From Defluviitaleaceae bacterium (GTDB lineage Bacteria; Bacillota; Clostridia; Lachnospirales; WQUN01), in assembly GCA_009781765.1 (NCBI GenBank), contig WQVC01000017.1, forward strand, positions 1 through 38,161: DNA of 38,161 nucleotides, in the 5' to 3' direction. Below the pieces are notes generated by a model. The model did no database searches. It saw only the letters and a program-made list of their open reading frames with translations, and was not told the origin of the DNA. Both the position numbers and the translations under genes were made by a program. Positions 38,161 through 38,161 of the stretch are shown here, one piece after another. Numbering within the stretch: position 1 is the first letter of the stretch; every line of letters begins with the position of its first letter.

Positions 38161-38161
38161 C

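Overview
The window reads as chromosomal DNA of a Gram-positive, Clostridia-like bacterium (Firmicutes). This rests on AGGAGG-type ribosome binding sites, TTG and GTG starts, a BlaI/M56 regulator pair, a YlmC/YmxH-type PRC-barrel protein, a TIGR04086-type membrane protein, archaeal-type phosphoglycerate mutase and a Re-citrate-synthase-like enzyme. No rRNA, tRNA, CRISPR array, transposase or phage gene was seen. Most genes are housekeeping and sit in short, tightly coupled operons. The unusual content is in the regulators, the repeats and the last 5 kb.

Layout. 0-5 kb: a YihY/BrkB membrane protein (minus), then a plus operon of a membrane protein, nicotinate phosphoribosyltransferase, a PfkB-type kinase and a HIT protein. 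5-9.6 kb: glycogen synthase, then a BlaI repressor, an M56 receptor with an extracellular stalk (copper-amine-oxidase N-terminal) domain, and a secreted stalk-domain protein. These three appear to share one operator type. Two copies of a 133-bp palindromic element lie in the same orientation around glgA-M56-blaI. 9.7-14.2 kb: HD hydrolase, tyrS, engB, an S1 protein, a TIGR04086-type protein, uppP and a PRC-barrel protein. 14.2-19.4 kb: a noncoding stretch, galK, an Fe-S aldo/keto reductase, an SDR enzyme and rsmB. 19.6-24.4 kb: O-antigen-ligase-like protein, rsmA, a TraX-like protein and an SGNH lipoprotein, translationally coupled. 24.7-26.8 kb: a PilB/GspE ATPase and a prepilin-like protein. 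27-32.8 kb: apgM and smpB (minus), then an S41 protease, candidate Re-citrate synthase and isocitrate dehydrogenase. 33-38 kb: a YafQ/DinJ-type toxin-antitoxin pair, a lipoprotein, three paralogous membrane-anchored small proteins, and a degenerate M23-like exported protein with an internal TGA that runs off the window.

A family of composite GC-rich palindromic repeats fills most larger intergenic gaps (about ten copies share one hairpin core). It has entered at least two coding sequences in frame, adding about 70 residues to RsmA and a very long leader to the prepilin. galK independently carries three 45-bp in-frame tandem repeats. The strongest candidates for something new are the BlaI / M56-stalk / secreted-stalk trio, the coding-sequence-invading repeats, and the M23-like protein with its tandem small-protein paralogs.
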